16,277 nucleotides of DNA from Phil1 sp964546125 (GTDB lineage Bacteria > Bacillota > Clostridia > Christensenellales > CAG-138): the NCBI GenBank assembly GCA_964546125.1, contig CAZJIS010000041.1, positions 1 through 16,277 of the forward strand, in the 5' to 3' direction. Below the pieces are notes generated by a model. It did no database searches, was not told the DNA's origin, and was given only the letters and a program-made list of their open reading frames with translations. The position numbers and the translations under genes are program-made. This document shows positions 1 through 6,644 of this stretch, one piece after another. Every line of letters begins with the position of its first letter. Position 1 is the stretch's first letter.

Positions 1-191
1 AGCAGGCACGCGCCGATCGCGACGACGATATGCAGCGTCGTGATTTCGAGCGAGAGCACGGGTATGGTGATGTAACCGGTGAACGGAACGATGGTCATCA
101 CGACGATCAGGGCCGAGAGGATCGCCGCCAACACGAGGGAGCGAAGTTTCTCGTGATTCATCGCCGCCGCGGGAGAGCTGCCTTTTTCCAC
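1..191 (-). CDS. ECF transporter S component, N-terminal part (cut by window edge)
   Basis: Only the first 63 codons are in the window; the gene runs off the left edge. After a polar N-terminus (VEKGSSPAAAMNHEKL) comes a hydrophobic stretch, SLVLAAILSALIVVMTIVPF, then GYITIPVLSLEITTLHI. A first membrane helix followed by a G-Y-I loop and a (T/L)HI segment is typical of substrate-binding S components of energy-coupling factor vitamin importers. Such proteins sit in the membrane and work with an EcfT/EcfA module encoded elsewhere. The substrate cannot be told from this fragment. I chose the GTG at 191 because AAGAAGG lies 7 bases upstream; the next in-frame ATG, at 161, has no such site. A good sigma-A promoter precedes it. 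Membrane nature is seen directly; the ECF assignment is a family-level judgement. Confidence 0.62.
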   Translation of the reverse strand, partial: MEKGSSPAAAMNHEKLRSLVLAAILSALIVVMTIVPFTGYITIPVLSLEITTLHIVVAIGACL

Positions 192-231
192 AGGTTTACC
201 TTCTTTCGCAAATGATAATTATTCCAGCAGT

Positions 232-260
232 ATTATATCGTCTTCGCTCTTTCTTTACAA
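232..260 (-). promoter_or_regulatory. Sigma-A promoter of the ECF S-component gene
   Basis: Reading the minus strand, TTGTAA (260-255) and a perfect TATAAT (237-232) are separated by exactly 17 bases. Transcription would start near 225, giving a leader of about 35 bases with no room for a riboswitch. Confidence 0.75.
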
Positions 261-318
261 TGTATTTGGCGCAATATTGCGTATTCGTTAATTTTTGGCG
301 AACACTTCATGCCCTATC

Positions 319-347
319 TTTACAGGCAATCGCTTAGCGGCTATAAT
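319..347 (+). promoter_or_regulatory. Sigma-A promoter of the VanW-domain gene
   Basis: TTTACA (319-324) and TATAAT (342-347) lie 17 bases apart. The predicted start near 354 rules out the longer reading frame from the TTG at 295, because that codon would lie upstream of the transcript. Confidence 0.75.
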
Positions 348-390
348 GAGTAAGCCATTTTGCGGCAACTTCTCGAAAGGAATTCATCGC

Positions 391-1962
391 ATGGAACGAA
401 CCGCGGGCGTTCAGGCCGGCGCGCCCAAGAAAAACAATCTTGCTAAAATTGTCCTTTTCCTCCTCGCGGCGGTGCTTGTCTGCGGCGGGGTTATTTATGC
501 CCTGCATACGTTTGCCGCCCAAAAGGAGGAGCGCCGCCAGGAGATCCTTCATGCGGATACGTTTCGCAAAGGCGTGACGGTCGGCGGGGTAGACGTTTCC
601 GGCATGACGCTTGAGGCCGCACGCGAAGCGCTCAAGGCCGCCGAGGCTGCGCTCGTGGCGGATGTAGGCTTCACGGTGACGGATGGCGAACATGTGTTCG
701 AGGTTCCCAAAGAATGCTTCAACATCGCCTACAACACCGAAGAAAAGCTTCTCGAAGCCATGCAGCTTGCGCGCGAAGGCTCACTCAATGAGCTTGAAGC
801 GGAGCTTGCGGACATTGAAGCCGTCGGCCGCAGCTATGAGATCGATTATACGATCTCGGGCGATTACGAGGCGTTCGTGGCGGATCTTGCAGAGCAATTT
901 TATATTGCGCCCGTGGATGCGACCTTCAACGTGAAGCCGCTCGAGATCAACAAACAAACCAACGCGCAGGATATCGTCAACATCGGCCTCAACCCCGAGG
1001 TGGACGGCATTGAGGACATTCGGGATAAGCGCTTCGACTTCACCGAGGGCACGCCGGGACGGGCGCTCGATGCGGACAGCCTGCTCGCCGAGCTTGGCGC
1101 GCGCACCGAGGCGCGGGCTTATGGCGAAGTGAGCTTTTCAAGCAAGGCTACCGAACCCGCGGTGACCGTCGCCACCCTCAAGGAGACCCTCGTGCTGCGT
1201 GCGGTCGCCTCCACGAGCTTTGCAAGGGGCAATTACGACCGGGATACGCGCGTGCATAACATTAAAAAAGCCTGCGGACTGATCTACGGCACGGTGTTGC
1301 AGCCCGGCGATGTGCTCTCGTGCAACACCATTTTGGGCGACCGATATGAAAAATACGGCTGGCAGCTCGCGCCCGCGGTCATCGAGGGCGGGGCCGCCAC
1401 GGAAGATCAGCCCGGCGGCGGCGTGTGTCAGGTTTCGACCACGATGTATAACGCGGTGCTGCTTGGCGATTATGAGATCGTTTACCGGCAGGCGCATTCG
1501 ATGCGGCTCAGCTACGTTGCGGGCGGCCTCGACGCGACGATCAACACACGCACCATCGACTTCAAATGGAAGAACAATACCGACGCGCCCATTTATGTGT
1601 TTACTTGGGTGGACGGCAAGAATAAGGATGTCTGGTGCGAGATTTACGGGCTGCCCTATCCCGAAACGTTCGATGAGATCCAGCTCGTCAGTGAGCGCCT
1701 GCCCGACATTGAGCCGACCGCCGATGAATTTTTGACGGCCTCCTGGCTCTACGCGCCCTACTGGGCGGTCAAAAACGACGCGAAGCCCGGTTATGTTTAT
1801 GATGTTTACAAGATTTATAAGCTAAACGGCGCGCAGGTCCAAAAGGTTTACATCGGCAAAACGACCTACCGCATGCATCCCAAGCGCTATTTTGTTTGGC
1901 CGGGCTATGCGCCGGGCACGCCTTTGGAGGCGGCTTACCGCACCAGCGTACCGACGCCGTGA
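391..1962 (+). CDS. VanW-domain membrane-anchored cell-wall protein (YoaR-like)
   Basis: This 523-residue protein has a short cytoplasmic N-terminus, one membrane helix (about 18-40) and a large outside part. FRKGVTVGGVDVSGMTLEAA (about 58-77) is the usual opening of the YoaR-type peptidoglycan-binding-like region. The VanW domain spans about 285-420 and contains the signature GGGVCQVSTTMYNAVL (about 341-356). The last 60 residues (KPGYVYDVYKIYKLNG, then VYIGKTTY) resemble a degenerate G5 domain, a common partner of VanW in Clostridia. The molecular function of VanW is not established; no other vancomycin-resistance genes are here, so resistance should not be inferred. The start at 391 is set by AAAGGA (375-380), 10 bases upstream, and by the promoter at 319-347. 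The gene appears monocistronic and is followed by a terminator. Confidence 0.88.
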   Translation: MERTAGVQAGAPKKNNLAKIVLFLLAAVLVCGGVIYALHTFAAQKEERRQEILHADTFRKGVTVGGVDVSGMTLEAAREALKAAEAALVADVGFTVTDGEHVFEVPKECFNIAYNTEEKLLEAMQLAREGSLNELEAELADIEAVGRSYEIDYTISGDYEAFVADLAEQFYIAPVDATFNVKPLEINKQTNAQDIVNIGLNPEVDGIEDIRDKRFDFTEGTPGRALDADSLLAELGARTEARAYGEVSFSSKATEPAVTVATLKETLVLRAVASTSFARGNYDRDTRVHNIKKACGLIYGTVLQPGDVLSCNTILGDRYEKYGWQLAPAVIEGGAATEDQPGGGVCQVSTTMYNAVLLGDYEIVYRQAHSMRLSYVAGGLDATINTRTIDFKWKNNTDAPIYVFTWVDGKNKDVWCEIYGLPYPETFDEIQLVSERLPDIEPTADEFLTASWLYAPYWAVKNDAKPGYVYDVYKIYKLNGAQVQKVYIGKTTYRMHPKRYFVWPGYAPGTPLEAAYRTSVPTP

Positions 1963-1980
1963 TATTATCCCCCTTTTAAC

Positions 1981-2002
1981 AAAAAGGCCGCGGCGCTGCG
2001 GC
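1981..2002 (-). terminator. Possible minus-strand terminator downstream of tetR
   Basis: On the minus strand GCCGC (2002-1998) pairs with GCGGC (1991-1987) around a 6-base loop; one base later comes a run of five T. The stem is short but all G-C. It lies about 200 bases past the tetR stop, so it could stop read-through into the convergent VanW gene. Confidence 0.4.
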
Positions 2003-2031
2003 TTGACAAATTAAAAAAAGTTTCCCGAACG

Positions 2032-2068
2032 GCGTGCCGCGATAGAAAATTCTCGCGGCGCGCTTTTT
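2032..2068 (+). terminator. Rho-independent terminator of the VanW-domain gene
   Basis: An 11-bp stem (2032-2042 with 2053-2063, one G-U pair) closes a 10-base AT-rich loop and is followed directly by TTTTT (2064-2068). It begins about 70 bases after the VanW stop. Confidence 0.8.
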
Positions 2069-2141
2069 GAAATGAGCTATTCGAGAAATATATCTTGAAT
2101 TATGAAGGGCTTGGCATAGTTAAGGGCTCAACAAGGTGATC

Positions 2142-2197
2142 TATTATTAAATAAAACGCGTTGCATAACACGGCGGCCGATTAAACGATAAGCAACG
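2142..2197 (-). terminator. Weak candidate terminator just after tetR
   Basis: On the minus strand CGTTGC (2197-2192) can pair with GCAACG (2164-2159) across a long loop, followed by CGTTTTATTTAATAATAG. The long loop makes this a weak call. The 2069-2208 stretch otherwise shows only a short direct repeat, AAGGGCT, at 2105-2111 and 2122-2128. Confidence 0.3.
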
Positions 2198-2208
2198 GCG
2201 CAAAGCTG

Positions 2209-2766
2209 TTATTGTGCCATGAGCACAGCAAGCTCCCGCATATCCGCCTCGGCGGGGTTCGCTTTGAGCATATAGCCGCCCAGTAGCGTGAAGAAAAGCT
2301 CCGCGTGCGCGCGCAGCTCGCGCGCCTGCGGCAGGCGCAGCTTGAGCGCGCCTACCTCGAACATGACCGTCCACTCCTCGAGCGCCGCCTCGAGGATGGC
2401 GTCCATCGCCGGATCGTCGAGGCGCCCTTCGGCAAAGAGCACCGCATGGAGCCTGCACCGCGCGGGGTCGCAAAGCAGCGCTTCGATCAAATTAAACAGT
2501 TGGGGAACGGGTTCCTCCTCGCGTGAAACGTTCTCCACCCAATGGAGCAGCGATTCGCTCACGAACGCGCAATGGGCACGCGCCACATCGGCATTAAGCG
2601 CATCCTTCGCGGGGTAATAGTAGTAAACCGTGCCTTTGGCGATCCCGGAGGCTGCGGCAATGTCGTTGAGACTCGTGCCGTGCACGCCCGTGCGCGTGAA
2701 AAGCGTCGATGCCGTCACGATGATCTTTTGGCGAACGCTGTCGTATCCCTCGTGCTTGCTGCGCAT
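2209..2766 (-). CDS. TetR/AcrR-family transcriptional regulator, candidate regulator of the citrate lyase operon
   Basis: This is a 185-residue protein of normal TetR length. The N-terminal DNA-binding domain is clear: VRQKIIVTASTLFTRTGVHG (11-30), then the helix-turn-helix TSLNDIAAASGIAKGTVYYY (31-50) with the typical YYYYPAKDAL ending. The C-terminal part (about 60-185) is helical and divergent, as expected for a ligand-binding and dimer domain, so the ligand is not predictable. I chose the ATG at 2766 because AAGGAGG (2781-2775) lies 8 bases upstream; the ATG at 2772 would leave only 2 bases. The gene diverges from citDEFC-XG across 198 bases containing a palindrome, which suggests it controls that operon and itself. 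Citrate lyase clusters are more often controlled by CitAB or by GntR/DeoR-type proteins, so this pairing is an inference. It could instead regulate a distant gene. Confidence 0.9.
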   Translation of the reverse strand: MRSKHEGYDSVRQKIIVTASTLFTRTGVHGTSLNDIAAASGIAKGTVYYYYPAKDALNADVARAHCAFVSESLLHWVENVSREEEPVPQLFNLIEALLCDPARCRLHAVLFAEGRLDDPAMDAILEAALEEWTVMFEVGALKLRLPQARELRAHAELFFTLLGGYMLKANPAEADMRELAVLMAQ

Positions 2767-2795
2767 GGTCATAACCTCCTTGCTCGAATGATTTT

Positions 2796-2824
2796 AGTAT
2801 AGTTCTCGTGGGAGAAAAAGGCAA
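2796..2824 (-). promoter_or_regulatory. Sigma-A promoter of the tetR gene
   Basis: On the minus strand TTGCCT (2824-2819) and TATACT (2801-2796) are 17 bases apart. Transcription would start near 2789, just before AAGGAGG. The -35 box lies 10 bases from the palindrome at 2834-2845. Confidence 0.65.
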
Positions 2825-2833
2825 TCCTAAAAG

Positions 2834-2865
2834 CATGTATACATGTTTTATATTATGCATGTATA
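2834..2865. promoter_or_regulatory. Palindromic repeat cluster, probable operator between tetR and citD
   Basis: CATGTATACATG (2834-2845) is a perfect 12-base palindrome. Its half CATGTATA recurs at 2858-2865, so TATACATG (2838-2845) and CATGTATA (2858-2865) also form an inverted repeat with a 12-base spacer. The tract is strongly AT-rich in a GC-rich window. Its position between the divergent promoters fits a TetR operator, but the binding protein is not shown. Confidence 0.5.
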
Positions 2866-2879
2866 TATTGGCCAAAGGC

Positions 2880-2908
2880 TTGAAACAAAGCAGCAAAGGT
2901 AGTAAATT
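2880..2908 (+). promoter_or_regulatory. Candidate promoter of the citrate lyase operon
   Basis: TTGAAA (2880-2885) and TAAATT (2903-2908) are 17 bases apart, placing a start near 2915 and a leader of about 50 bases before citD. The -10 box is imperfect, and AT-rich boxes such as TATATT at 2849-2854 are alternatives that would overlap the palindromes. Confidence 0.45.
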
Positions 2909-2964
2909 TATGGATGGCGGGGAGCTGTTGGTTTCGCCGCACATTTCTTCGGAGGGGCATGAAT

Positions 2965-3261
2965 ATGCAGATTGTGACAAGGGGCGTCGCGGGGACGATG
3001 GAATCGAGCGACGTGATCGTGCGCATCGAGCCGGCCCGGCAGGAGGGGGTCTCCCTTACGCTTACCAGCGCCGTAATGCAGCAGTTCGGCAAGCAGATCG
3101 AGAAGGTTATTCGAGATACGCTCGCCGAGCTTCGAGTAACGAGCGCCGAGGTGGATGTCGTTGACAAGGGCGCGCTCGATTGCACCATCGCAGCGCGCGT
3201 AAGAGCCGCGGCCTACCGCGCCGCCAAGAGCGAGGCTTATGCCTGGGGGACGAAGGAATGA
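2965..3261 (+). CDS. citD: Citrate lyase acyl carrier protein, gamma subunit CitD
   Basis: CitD carries the 2'-(5''-phosphoribosyl)-3'-dephospho-CoA prosthetic group that shuttles acetyl and citryl groups in citrate lyase. The product is 98 residues, the same length as E. coli CitD. The conserved N-terminus VAGTMESSDVIVRIEP (8-23) places the modified serine at Ser14. The C-terminal VDKGALDCTIAARVRAA is the other family signature. The ATG at 2965 is preferred over the ATG at 2959 because GGAGGGG (2951-2957) lies 7 bases upstream of the former and only 1 from the latter. It is the first gene of the operon; its stop overlaps the citE start in an ATGA, implying coupled translation of two subunits of one complex. 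Identification is firm from sequence. Confidence 0.95.
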   Translation: MQIVTRGVAGTMESSDVIVRIEPARQEGVSLTLTSAVMQQFGKQIEKVIRDTLAELRVTSAEVDVVDKGALDCTIAARVRAAAYRAAKSEAYAWGTKE

Positions 3262-4142
3262 GGTTGAGACGCAGCATGCTTTTCGTGCCGGGCAACAACC
3301 CCGGCATGGTGCGCGACGCGCATATTTATGGCTCCGATTCGATCATGTTCGATTTGGAGGATTCCGTTTCCATCAACGAAAAGGACAGCGCGCGTTTCCT
3401 CGTGCACAGCGCGCTCACAACGCTCAACTATGGCAAAAAGGAGCTGGTCGTTCGCATCAACGATCTTTCCTGCGGCCTTGGCATACAGGATCTTGAAGCC
3501 ATCGTGCGCGCGCAGCCCGACGTGATCCGCCTTCCTAAAACAGAGTGCGCCAAGGATGTGATCGACTGCGAGCGCGAGATCGAGCGCATCGAGCGCGAAG
3601 CCGGCATACCCGTAGGCAAAACCGGCATGATGGCCGCCATCGAAAGCGCGGCGGGCGTGCTCAACGCCAAAGAGATTGCCTTTTCTTCCAAACGCCTCAC
3701 GGGCATTGCCCTTGGCGCGGAAGATTATGTGACCGATCTTAAAACTACGCGCAGCGATGGAACCGAACTCTTCTTTGCCCGCTGCATGATCCTCAATGCA
3801 GCCCGCGCCGCCGGAATCGACGCGATCGACACCGTCTTTGCCGATGTGAACGACGAGCAAGGTTTCTTCGCCGAGGCGGAGCTGATCCACAAGCTCGGCT
3901 TCAACGGCAAAAGCGTCATCAACCCCCGGCAGATCCCGCCGCTGCACCGCGTGTTCACGCCCAAGCCAAAGGATGTTGAAAAGGCCCGCGCGATCATTGA
4001 AGCGAGCGAGGAGGCCGAGCGCCGCGGCAGCGGCGTGATTTCGCTCAACGGCAAGATGATCGATAAGCCCATTGTCGCTCGCGCGCAATACCTCGTGCAA
4101 TTGGCCGAGGCCGCAAACAAAACATCCATCGAGGAGGTTTGA
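3258..4142 (+). CDS. citE: Citrate lyase beta subunit (citryl-ACP lyase) CitE
   Basis: CitE cleaves citryl-ACP to oxaloacetate and acetyl-ACP within the cytoplasmic lyase complex. The 294-residue product shows the HpcH/HpaI-like TIM-barrel signatures in order: RRSMLFVPGNNPGMV (4-18), MFDLEDSV (30-37), VVRIN with Arg67, DVIRLPKTE (88-96), AAIESAAG with Glu129, and GAEDYVTDLKT with Asp156. In this family the last two acidic residues bind Mg2+. SLNGKMIDKPI near the end is the usual C-terminal motif. The start at 3258 overlaps the citD stop by four bases (ATGA) and aligns with known CitE N-termini; the longer in-frame reading from further upstream would run inside citD and is rejected. The stop sits 2 bases before citF. 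It appears intact with all key residues. Confidence 0.96.
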   Translation: MRLRRSMLFVPGNNPGMVRDAHIYGSDSIMFDLEDSVSINEKDSARFLVHSALTTLNYGKKELVVRINDLSCGLGIQDLEAIVRAQPDVIRLPKTECAKDVIDCEREIERIEREAGIPVGKTGMMAAIESAAGVLNAKEIAFSSKRLTGIALGAEDYVTDLKTTRSDGTELFFARCMILNAARAAGIDAIDTVFADVNDEQGFFAEAELIHKLGFNGKSVINPRQIPPLHRVFTPKPKDVEKARAIIEASEEAERRGSGVISLNGKMIDKPIVARAQYLVQLAEAANKTSIEEV

Positions 4143-4144
4143 AC

Positions 4145-5683
4145 ATGCCTAGCATCGATATCCGGTCGATCCCTCATATTGATGAGATCACCGCGCAGCA
4201 CGGCCCGTTCGCGGGCGTACCCCCGAAGAACGCCGAAACGTTTTCCGAGCGCATGCGCTCGAAGAACAAGGTCGTAGCGAATCTCGAGGAGGCCATCCGC
4301 CTCTCCGGCCTTCGGGACGGGATGACGATCTCCTTCCACCACCATTTCCGCAACGGCGATTACATCGTGAACATGGTGCTCGATGAAATCGCGCGCCTTG
4401 GCATCAAAAACCTGACTGTCGCCTCGAGTTCGCTCACCGATATCCACGAGCCGATGATCGCCCATATCAAAAACGGCGTGGTTGCCCACATAGAAACGAG
4501 CGGCCTGCGCGGCAAGCTCGCCGAGGCCGTTTCGCGGGGGCTGATGGATTTTCCCGTCGTGTTCCGCTCCCATGGCGGACGGGCGGCGGCGATCGAGTCG
4601 GGCGAATTGCACATCGACGTGGCGTTTCTCGGCGCGCCCTCGTGCGACACCTACGGCAACGCCAACGGCTACAGTCGCGATGACGACGACGCTTCGAGCT
4701 GCGGCAGCCTCGGCTACGCCAAGCTCGATGCGCTCATGGCGGACAAATGCATCATCTTGACAGATCGACTCGTGCGCTTCCCCAACGCGCCTTTTGGCAT
4801 ACCCGAGAGCAACGTCGACTATGTGGTCAAGGTCGATAGCATCGGCGACCCTAAGGGCATCATGAGCGGGGCGACCCGTTTTACCAAAAACCCCAAGGAG
4901 CTTTTGATCGCGAAAACGACCGCGGACGTCATCGAAGCAAGCGGCTATTTTTATGATGGCTTTTCCATGCAAATGGGCTCCGGCGGCGCGAGCCTCGCTA
5001 CCGCGCGCTATCTGCGCGAGAAGATGATCGAGCGCGGCTTCCATGCGCGCTTTGCCCTGGGCGGTATCACGGGGCAGATCGTTGAAATGCACGAGGAAGG
5101 CCTTGTGGAAAAGATCCTCGACGTGCAGAGCTTCGACCTCATCGCCGCCAACTCGCTTAAGAACAACCGCTTCCACCAGCAGATCGACGCGTCGTTCTAC
5201 GCGAGTTACCTCAACCGGGGCGCGGCGGTCAACCAGCTCGATTTCGTGGTGCTCTCCGCGCTCGAGATTGACACGGATTTCAACGTCAACGTCCTCACCG
5301 GCTCCGACGGCGTGATTCGCGGGGCCATCGGCGGCCACCCCGACACGGCGGCGGGCGCGAGCCTCTCGATCGTCGTTGCGCCGCTCACGCGCGGGCGCAT
5401 CCCCTCGATCGTGCGCCGCGTGAACACGATCGTTACACCCGGCAGCGTGGTCGATGTGGTGGTAACCGATCAGGGCATCGCCGTCAACCCCGCGCGGCCG
5501 GAGATCAAACAGCGGCTTGAGGCCGCGGGCATCCCGGTGACGAGCATCCAAAAGCTGCACGAGCGCTGCGTGGGGATCGTGGGCGTGCCCGAACCCATCA
5601 AATATAAGGAAAAGATCGTGGCCATCGCGATGTATCGCGATAACACCGTGCTCGATCTCATCCGCGAGATCGACGAGGGCTGA
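4145..5683 (+). CDS. citF: Citrate lyase alpha subunit (citrate:acetyl-ACP transferase) CitF
   Basis: CitF swaps the acetyl group on CitD for citrate, the first step of the lyase cycle. The 512-residue length is normal. Recognisable blocks are ISFHHHFRNGDYIVNMV (about 62-78), VAFLGAPSCDTYGNANGY in the middle, the glycine-rich MGSGGASLATARYL, FALGGITGQIVEMHEEGL, and IGGHPDTAAGASLSIVV followed by RGRIPSIV. This is the CoA-transferase family I fold as seen in CitF proteins. The ATG at 4145 is chosen because GAGGAGG (4131-4137), inside the end of citE, lies 7 bases upstream; the TTG at 4139 is too close. Only 2 bases separate it from the citE stop, and citC starts 1 base after its own stop, so it is tightly co-transcribed. 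No truncation or odd residues seen. Confidence 0.96.
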   Translation: MPSIDIRSIPHIDEITAQHGPFAGVPPKNAETFSERMRSKNKVVANLEEAIRLSGLRDGMTISFHHHFRNGDYIVNMVLDEIARLGIKNLTVASSSLTDIHEPMIAHIKNGVVAHIETSGLRGKLAEAVSRGLMDFPVVFRSHGGRAAAIESGELHIDVAFLGAPSCDTYGNANGYSRDDDDASSCGSLGYAKLDALMADKCIILTDRLVRFPNAPFGIPESNVDYVVKVDSIGDPKGIMSGATRFTKNPKELLIAKTTADVIEASGYFYDGFSMQMGSGGASLATARYLREKMIERGFHARFALGGITGQIVEMHEEGLVEKILDVQSFDLIAANSLKNNRFHQQIDASFYASYLNRGAAVNQLDFVVLSALEIDTDFNVNVLTGSDGVIRGAIGGHPDTAAGASLSIVVAPLTRGRIPSIVRRVNTIVTPGSVVDVVVTDQGIAVNPARPEIKQRLEAAGIPVTSIQKLHERCVGIVGVPEPIKYKEKIVAIAMYRDNTVLDLIREIDEG

Positions 5684-5684
5684 G

Positions 5685-6644
5685 ATGGAGCTTGAAACCG
5701 GCGCACTTACGCAAGCGCGTGCAAAAGAGATCGGCGCGTTCCTCAAAGAGCGCGGCCTTACCATGGAGGGCGGCGCGGATCATTGCGCCGTCCTTCGCGG
5801 CGAGGGGCGCATCATGGCTTGCGGCTGCCTCGACGGGAGCATCATTAAATATGTGGCGGTCGATCCCGCGGCGGAGGGGGAGGGCGCTGCGGCGACGATC
5901 GTATCCGAGCTTGTAAATCACGCGTTTCGCGCGGGTAAGGAGCATTTGTTCCTTTTCACAAAGCCCGAAAATGAGGTGATGTTCCGCTCGCTTGGGTTCT
6001 ATCCCGTCGCCCGCACGGCGGATGCGCTCATGCTCGAAGATCGGCGCGATGGCATTGACCGTTTCATCGCTGCGCTCCCCCAAAAAGAGGGCATTAAAGG
6101 GGCGTGCGTTGTGAATTGCGACCCCTTCACGCTCGGCCATCGCCACCTCATCGAAACGGCGGCGCGAAACTGCGATTTCCTCTATGTTTTCGTCGTCAGC
6201 GAGGATGCGGCGCATTTCCCCGCCGGGGATCGCTTTGCGCTCGTTGAGCGGGGCACGGCGGATATCGTAAACCTCGCGGTTGCCGCAAGCAAAAATTATC
6301 TCGTGTCCCGCGCGACCTTCCCGGCCTATTTCATCAAGGATCGCGTGCGCGCGGAAGATGTGCGCACCGAAATGGATATCGCCGTGTTCGCCACAAAAAT
6401 CGCGCCGGGCCTCGGCATTACGCGCCGCTTTGTCGGCACGGAGCCGTTTTGTGCCGTAACGCGCGCCTATAATGAAAAAATGCGCGAGCTTCTGCCCGCG
6501 TACGGCATTGAATTCATAGAGATACCGCGCAAGGACGACATTTCCGCAAGCGCCGTGCGCAGACATCTTGCGGCGGGGGATTTTCAGCAAATCGAAAAGC
6601 TTGTACCCAAAACGACCTATGATTATCTCAAAAGCCTCGCTTGA
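5685..6644 (+). CDS. citC: [Citrate (pro-3S)-lyase] ligase CitC
   Basis: CitC activates citrate lyase by using acetate and ATP to acetylate the thiol of the CitD prosthetic group. The 319-residue protein has two parts. Residues about 1-120 are a GNAT-like domain with the acyl-CoA-loop-like AAEGEGAA (62-69). Residues about 138-319 are a nucleotidyltransferase with NCDPFTLGHRHLIE (144-157), including the HxGH-like TLGH, and the closing ISASAVRRH (286-294). This layout is standard for CitC. The ATG at 5685 follows the citF stop by one base, with GAGGG (5675-5679) as the ribosome site. In Enterobacteria citC is usually placed before citD; here it follows citF. The end overlaps citXG by 26 bases, suggesting translational coupling. 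Confidence 0.95.
   Translation: MELETGALTQARAKEIGAFLKERGLTMEGGADHCAVLRGEGRIMACGCLDGSIIKYVAVDPAAEGEGAAATIVSELVNHAFRAGKEHLFLFTKPENEVMFRSLGFYPVARTADALMLEDRRDGIDRFIAALPQKEGIKGACVVNCDPFTLGHRHLIETAARNCDFLYVFVVSEDAAHFPAGDRFALVERGTADIVNLAVAASKNYLVSRATFPAYFIKDRVRAEDVRTEMDIAVFATKIAPGLGITRRFVGTEPFCAVTRAYNEKMRELLPAYGIEFIEIPRKDDISASAVRRHLAAGDFQQIEKLVPKTTYDYLKSLA

Noticed and set aside
295..390. An N-terminal extension of the VanW-domain protein from a TTG at 295
   Set aside because: The promoter at 319-347 lies inside it, it has no ribosome site, and it would place a polar segment before an already normal signal-anchor. The ATG at 391 has a good site.
391..1962. Vancomycin-resistance locus suggested by the VanW domain
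   Set aside because: VanW-domain proteins are widespread in Clostridia without resistance, and no vanHAX-like ligase or dehydrogenase is present.
2808..3164. A 118-codon plus-strand frame starting in the tetR-citD gap
   Set aside because: It crosses the operator region and runs out of frame through citD; its product is unlike any family and lacks a ribosome site.
3725..5764. A 679-codon open frame on the minus strand across citE and citF
   Set aside because: It is antisense to two firmly identified genes, is rich in His, Arg and Asp as expected of a GC-rich shadow frame, and has no ribosome site or family motif.
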